This document shows positions 6,052 to 8,814 of a DNA stretch of 8,814 nucleotides, one piece after another; position 1 is the first letter of the stretch; each line of letters opens with the position of its first letter. Below the pieces are notes generated by a model. The model did no database searches, had not been told where the DNA came from, and saw only the letters and a list, made by a program, of their open reading frames with translations. Source of the DNA: JAFGFG01 sp964442905 (GTDB lineage Archaea; Aenigmatarchaeota; Aenigmatarchaeia; QMZP01; JAFGSV01); the NCBI GenBank assembly GCA_964442905.1, contig CAYUBD010000038.1:1-8814 (forward strand), in the 5' to 3' direction. The translations under genes were made by a program, and so were the position numbers.

Positions 6052-7209
6052 CTATACCGGCATCATAGTGGAGAACATGGTATTCACAAGGAAAGTGGCA
6101 CCAAAGAACACAAGCAGTGCTATTATCGCGAGTATTGGCGCGTATTTGAGTCCATCCTTTTCTCTTCCAGAATTTATGAGACCGAGTATCAGTCCGCCGA
6201 AGATTGTGGTGATGAGTATCGCAGCGATAGAGAACTGGAAGAGGAATTGCTCGGATATCTCAACACCGCCCATCTGGATGAATGAAACCTTGCTGGTGAC
6301 TTCGCTGCTCATCGATACGTCTGGACTTAGGCTCGATGTAGTGGTTGTGAGGTATCCTGAAAGCGCGTAAAGTCCCGGAGCGCCGAGGCATCCGGCGAAT
6401 GCTATGAATATGGCATACATCATTATGTTTGCGCTTATTTCCTTTCTGATTGCCTGACGTCTCCTGATATCCACGGCGTTTTCCTCAAGCAGTGTCACTA
6501 TATGCCCACCTCCCCTGATGCCCTCTATTATGAGCTTTATTGTCCTTGCAAGGTCCTGGGACCTTATCCTCTCCGGAATCTCCCTCATGCCTTCATCCAG
6601 GGAGGCGCCTGTCATGATTTCCTTACCGGCCCTTTTTATGGCGTCGGAAAGGGGACCGAATTCCTTCCTTGCGGAAAGGATAAGGGCCCTGCTCGGTATG
6701 TAACCAGCCCGTATATTCGCTGAAAGCAGCATCAGTGCATCCGGCAGTATCTCGTCAACGAACTTCCCCCGCCTGTCTACTGAAAGTATAAGCATCACGT
6801 TGAATATCCCGAAGATCATGCAGAACACGCCGGGGACTATGTACATCATGTAGCTTCTGAAAAGAAATCCTACACCGGCACTTATTATCAGGCTTATTAT
6901 GATCATGTTCCATATCACCTTTATCGGCTTCTTGCCTGATCCGGAGAACCATAGCTGGTCCTTCACCCAGTTTTCGTAGAATCTGGGTATAATGCTTATA
7001 CGCGGGAGGAATGACGGCTTTTTTACATTAGGCGTTTTCTTGTCTTGAGGCATTTTCTTCTTCTCTCTTTCCTTTTCCTTCTTCATTTCTTTATGGAGGA
7101 AACCAAACGTGTGCTTTTTACTGTGCTTCACATGCGCCTTTTCTTCCTTTTTCGGTTTCTCTTTTTTTTCTTCGGCCTTTGGCTTTTTGCTTCTCCCAAA
7201 CATCTTCAT
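6052..7209 (-). CDS. Type II secretion F / TadC / FlaJ-like membrane platform protein (second of pair)
   Basis: 385 residues, the inner-membrane platform component of a type IV pilus-like or secretion machine; such proteins turn the motion of a cytoplasmic ATPase into filament assembly. Residues 1-65 are an extremely Lys/Glu-rich cytoplasmic tail. Hydrophobic segments lie near 97-117, 119-143, 261-285, 323-346 and 357-378. Between the second and third is the cytoplasmic helical GspF domain (about 150-255), with VDEILPDALMLLSANIRAGY, a GASLDEGMREIPER turn and the GGGHIVTLLEENA stretch. The start overlaps the stop of the upstream partner as ATGA, with GGTGGG just upstream as ribosome binding site, so the two are translationally coupled. 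No ATPase, pilin or prepilin peptidase is in the window, so whether it serves a pilus, an archaellum-like filament or secretion cannot be said. Confidence 0.9.
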   Translation of the reverse strand: MKMFGRSKKPKAEEKKEKPKKEEKAHVKHSKKHTFGFLHKEMKKEKEREKKKMPQDKKTPNVKKPSFLPRISIIPRFYENWVKDQLWFSGSGKKPIKVIWNMIIISLIISAGVGFLFRSYMMYIVPGVFCMIFGIFNVMLILSVDRRGKFVDEILPDALMLLSANIRAGYIPSRALILSARKEFGPLSDAIKRAGKEIMTGASLDEGMREIPERIRSQDLARTIKLIIEGIRGGGHIVTLLEENAVDIRRRQAIRKEISANIMMYAIFIAFAGCLGAPGLYALSGYLTTTTSSLSPDVSMSSEVTSKVSFIQMGGVEISEQFLFQFSIAAILITTIFGGLILGLINSGREKDGLKYAPILAIIALLVFFGATFLVNTMFSTMMPV

Positions 7210-8093
7210 ATTCCCACCGGCCTTTTAGATTTAATCATACCTATAAGCATGAACTGGAAGAACACCAGGAATCCAAGTATGCCCATAAGGATGTACTCCA
7301 TGTTTATGCTCAGCCCCACGAATGAACCGAGCACGAGGAGGAATGTTATTCCCATCGTGGGCATTATCACGCAGAACACCATGTAAAGCATTGCTATCGG
7401 GTTCAGTTGTGCCCCGTACTTCTTTATGGCCATGGTCTGCTCGACTGCAAGATTGTCAACGATCTCCTTTATTGTCGAACCGACATCCGCACCGGACTTG
7501 AGCGCGTTGACCAGCTGCCACATCACCCTTCTGAAGTAGAGTGACGGGTTCTCCCTTGCCAGCACTTCCATGGACTGCACCTCGGATTTTCCCGTGTTGA
7601 TTTCGTTCACGGCCCTTTCAAATTCCTTGCTGAGCTGGCCGTATCCTGACTTGGAAATCGAGACGAGGCAATTGAAAAGCGGTACACCGGAACGTATCTG
7701 TATTAGGAGGTGGTGCAATGCGTGAGGCAGATTCTCGTCCAGATTCCTTATCTTCTTCTTTGCCAGCAGCTTGGGATACATATTGATGTAAAGGAAGCTT
7801 GCGGAGGCTATCGAAAATCCTACCAGGACCGAAACGCCAAGAGCCTGCGGTCCGCTTATCCCGGCAGCGAAAGTGATGAACGTCATCAGTCCTGTAAGCA
7901 ATATGAAATAGAAGGTAGCGGAAAACAAAGCGATTGATACCCACTCCCTTGGCTCCATTCCGGCATCGGACTGGTCAAGGTCCCATCCAAGTGATGGGAA
8001 AAAGTTCGAAAACGTTTCCCCCAATCCAATAAAAAGCCTGGAAATTTTGGTTATCTTATCAATCGGGAAAGGGACAAGTGGCACTCTCTTCAT
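7206..8093 (-). CDS. Type II secretion F / TadB-like membrane platform protein (first of pair)
   Basis: 295 residues, a paralogue-like partner of the following gene. Hydrophobic segments lie near 51-78, 84-106, 229-257 and 264-287. The cytoplasmic GspF domain at about 118-225 shows NLPHALHHLLIQIRSGVPLF, a turn at EINTGKSEVQSMEVLA and a second helix pair ending in GADVGSTIKEIVDNLAVEQ. The two genes together would form a heteromeric inner-membrane platform like the TadB-TadC pair. The gene opens the minus-strand operon: the ATG at 8093 lies 75 bases from the divergent gene at 8169, with a TATA-like TTATTTATT centred about 29 bases upstream, so the leader is only a few bases. The N-terminal 45 residues are amphipathic and likely cytoplasmic. 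Function is inferred from the domain; the machine is not identifiable from this window. Confidence 0.9.
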   Translation of the reverse strand: MKRVPLVPFPIDKITKISRLFIGLGETFSNFFPSLGWDLDQSDAGMEPREWVSIALFSATFYFILLTGLMTFITFAAGISGPQALGVSVLVGFSIASASFLYINMYPKLLAKKKIRNLDENLPHALHHLLIQIRSGVPLFNCLVSISKSGYGQLSKEFERAVNEINTGKSEVQSMEVLARENPSLYFRRVMWQLVNALKSGADVGSTIKEIVDNLAVEQTMAIKKYGAQLNPIAMLYMVFCVIMPTMGITFLLVLGSFVGLSINMEYILMGILGFLVFFQFMLIGMIKSKRPVGI

Positions 8094-8098
8094 ACTAT

Positions 8099-8146
8099 AT
8101 AATTAGTTATCCAACCGAATAAATAAGCATAGGCATCTAATTATTA
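8099..8146. promoter_or_regulatory. Divergent promoter region with an 8-bp inverted repeat
   Basis: AATAAATAA (8118-8126) serves as the minus-strand TATA box for the platform operon. TAATTATTA (8138-8146) lies about 27 bases before the ATG at 8169 and would give that gene a leaderless mRNA. ATAATTAG (8099-8106) and CTAATTAT (8137-8144) are exact inverted copies 30 bases apart. The right copy overlaps the plus-strand TATA box, and the left copy sits just upstream of the minus-strand start codon. Confidence 0.5.
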
Positions 8147-8168
8147 AGCAGTTGGTTATACTAAAATT

Positions 8169-8375
8169 ATGAGAAAATTTGAAGCCATTGGATCGATCCT
8201 CATAATAATGGGAACGGGCATACTGACCGGATATGGGATGTACCTCTTCATTCAGGCCAATGATGTGCCTGTGATAATAAGACTTGGGGTAATTGCACTA
8301 TTCGTTGGAACTGTCATCATACTCCTCTCTCTTATGAAAGAGAGGATATTAGAGAAGAAAAGGGGGTTACTATGA
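8169..8375 (+). CDS. Small two-helix membrane protein
   Basis: 68 residues. Two clear hydrophobic helices, about 8-30 (IGSILIIMGTGILTGYGMYLFI) and 38-56 (RLGVIALFVGTVIILLSLM), are joined by a short polar turn (QANDVPVII). The positively charged tail KERILEKKRGLL suggests both ends are cytoplasmic. The ATG at 8169 fits a leaderless transcript from the TATA box at 8138-8146. Its stop overlaps the start of the YbjQ-family gene as ATGA, so the two are translationally coupled and probably act together, for example with the small protein anchoring the soluble partner at the membrane; that role is inference. It is short, but the coupling and the clean helix pattern make it a credible gene. I do not recognise a named family. 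Confidence 0.8.
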   Translation: MRKFEAIGSILIIMGTGILTGYGMYLFIQANDVPVIIRLGVIALFVGTVIILLSLMKERILEKKRGLL

Positions 8376-8689
8376 TATTATCAACAACAAACACAATCGA
8401 GGGCAAGAAGACTGTCAAGACGATTGGTTTAGTCAAAGGGAACACCATAAGGGCGAAGAATCTCGGAAAGGACATCGTCGCGAGTCTGAGGAACCTGATA
8501 GGCGGCGAGATAAAGGAATACACAGAGATGCTCAACGAAGCAAGGGAGCAATCCGTCAGAAGGATGGAAGACGATGCCAAGAGACTGGGCGCTGACGCCA
8601 TAGTCGGTGTAAGATTCACTACATCAACCGTAATCGGCGGCGCAGCAGAGCTTCTTGCCTACGGCACTGCCGTAAAGCTGAAGAAGTAG
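8372..8689 (+). CDS. YbjQ/UPF0145 family protein
   Basis: 105 residues, matching the whole YbjQ (UPF0145, putative heavy-metal-binding) family. It opens with the strand MILSTTNTIEGKKT, then the IGLVKGNTIRAKNLGKDIVASLRNLIGGE region (18-46). A helix EYTEMLNEAREQSVRRMEDDAKRLGADAIVGVRF (49-82) leads to the closing strands TSTVIGGAAELLAYGTAVKLK. The ADAIVGVRF signature is intact. Family members form small ring-like homo-oligomers; the biochemical role is not established despite the metal-binding label, and no Cys or His cluster is visible here. A GGGGG run about six bases before the ATG could act as ribosome binding site, and the start overlaps the stop of the membrane protein gene. The downstream DNA is non-coding. 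Confidence 0.93.
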   Translation: MILSTTNTIEGKKTVKTIGLVKGNTIRAKNLGKDIVASLRNLIGGEIKEYTEMLNEAREQSVRRMEDDAKRLGADAIVGVRFTTSTVIGGAAELLAYGTAVKLKK

Positions 8690-8690
8690 G

Positions 8691-8706
8691 TTTTCCGTGA
8701 ACGCTT
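8691..8706. repeat. Dispersed 16-base repeat, second copy
   Basis: TTTTCCGTGAACGCTT begins one base after the YbjQ stop codon. It differs from the copy at 8766-8781 at one position and from the tRNA-intron copy (1897-1912) at two. TTCCGCCG follows at 8723-8730, as it does after the intron copy. Between them, AGCCT-TTTAG-AGGCT (8709-8723) can form a small hairpin. Confidence 0.6.
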
Positions 8707-8734
8707 GCAGCCTTTTAGAGGCTTCCGCCGTATT

Positions 8735-8756
8735 AAAAAAGGTTGCTATCCAAAAA
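8735..8756 (-). terminator. T-tracts downstream of the edge tRNA
   Basis: On the minus strand a run of five T (8756-8752) and then six T (8740-8735) lie 43-64 bases past the end of the tRNA at 8799. This is compatible with archaeal U-tract termination of that tRNA transcript. Confidence 0.35.
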
Positions 8757-8765
8757 TCTGTCATC

Positions 8766-8781
8766 TTTTCCCTGAACGCTT
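8766..8781. repeat. Dispersed 16-base repeat, third copy
   Basis: TTTTCCCTGAACGCTT lies 17 bases from the end of the tRNA at 8799 and repeats 8691-8706 with one mismatch in the same orientation, 75 bases apart. Confidence 0.6.
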
Positions 8782-8798
8782 TTTCTGAAAGGGTTCTA

Positions 8799-8814
8799 TG
8801 CGGAGGGCAGGATT
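8799..8814 (-). tRNA. 3' end of a tRNA gene, cut by the window edge (possibly tRNA-Leu)
   Basis: The minus strand reads AAT-CCTGC-CCTCCGC-A: the last T-loop bases, the 3' half of a T stem, the 3' half of the acceptor stem and an A discriminator, with no encoded CCA. This fits a tRNA 3' end. The GCGGAGG acceptor implied for the 5' side and the A73 discriminator are compatible with archaeal tRNA-Leu, but the anticodon is outside the window, so the identity is only a guess. Confidence 0.65.

Noticed and set aside
8691..8798. A box C/D guide RNA in the non-coding right flank
   Set aside because: CTGA-like boxes and GATGA-like strings occur, but no properly spaced C and D pair can be assembled.
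1..8814. CRISPR array, insertion sequence or multi-gene defence cassette
   Set aside because: There are no regularly spaced repeats, no transposase and no recognisable defence operon beyond the single Fic gene.

Overview
The window is archaeal chromosomal DNA. The threonyl-tRNA synthetase is the archaeal/eukaryote-embedded type with a D-aminoacyl-tRNA-deacylase-like N-terminal editing domain. A tRNA gene carries an intron bounded by a bulge-helix-bulge splice motif. Most first genes have a TATA-like box about 25 bases before the start codon, which implies leaderless mRNAs, and AGG and ATA codons are frequent. A reduced (DPANN-like) or thermoplasmatal archaeon would fit, but the sequence does not settle the phylum.

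Layout. Bases 1-1730 are an accessory-looking flank: a Fic-domain protein cut by the left window edge (minus strand), diverging from an unrecognised, visibly AT-richer gene (1101-1730, plus). Bases 1820-1992 hold a tRNA-Gln(CUG) gene on the minus strand, interrupted in its D loop by a 100-nt intron. It diverges from thrS (2107-4002), and the two appear to share one palindromic TATA box. A lone phosphoribosyltransferase-fold gene (4114-4728) runs convergently into serS (4734-6017, minus), with 5 bases between the stop codons. Upstream of serS are two overlapping GspF/TadC/FlaJ-like membrane platform genes (6052-7209 and 7206-8093, minus). A short divergent promoter region separates these from a plus-strand pair: a two-helix membrane protein (8169-8375) and a YbjQ/UPF0145 protein (8372-8689). 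The right edge holds non-coding DNA with short repeats and the 3' end of another minus-strand tRNA (8799-8814).

How it fits together. The centre is a translation-supply neighbourhood (tRNA-Gln, ThrRS, SerRS, a second tRNA). The platform pair would serve a type IV pilus-like or secretion machine whose ATPase, pilins and prepilin peptidase are not here. The most notable feature is the tRNA-Gln precursor: the D-loop intron has a clear splice motif, a long internal helix and a cUUCGg hairpin, and it shares a 16-base motif with non-coding DNA beside the second tRNA. No CRISPR array, insertion sequence or obvious multi-gene defence system is visible.
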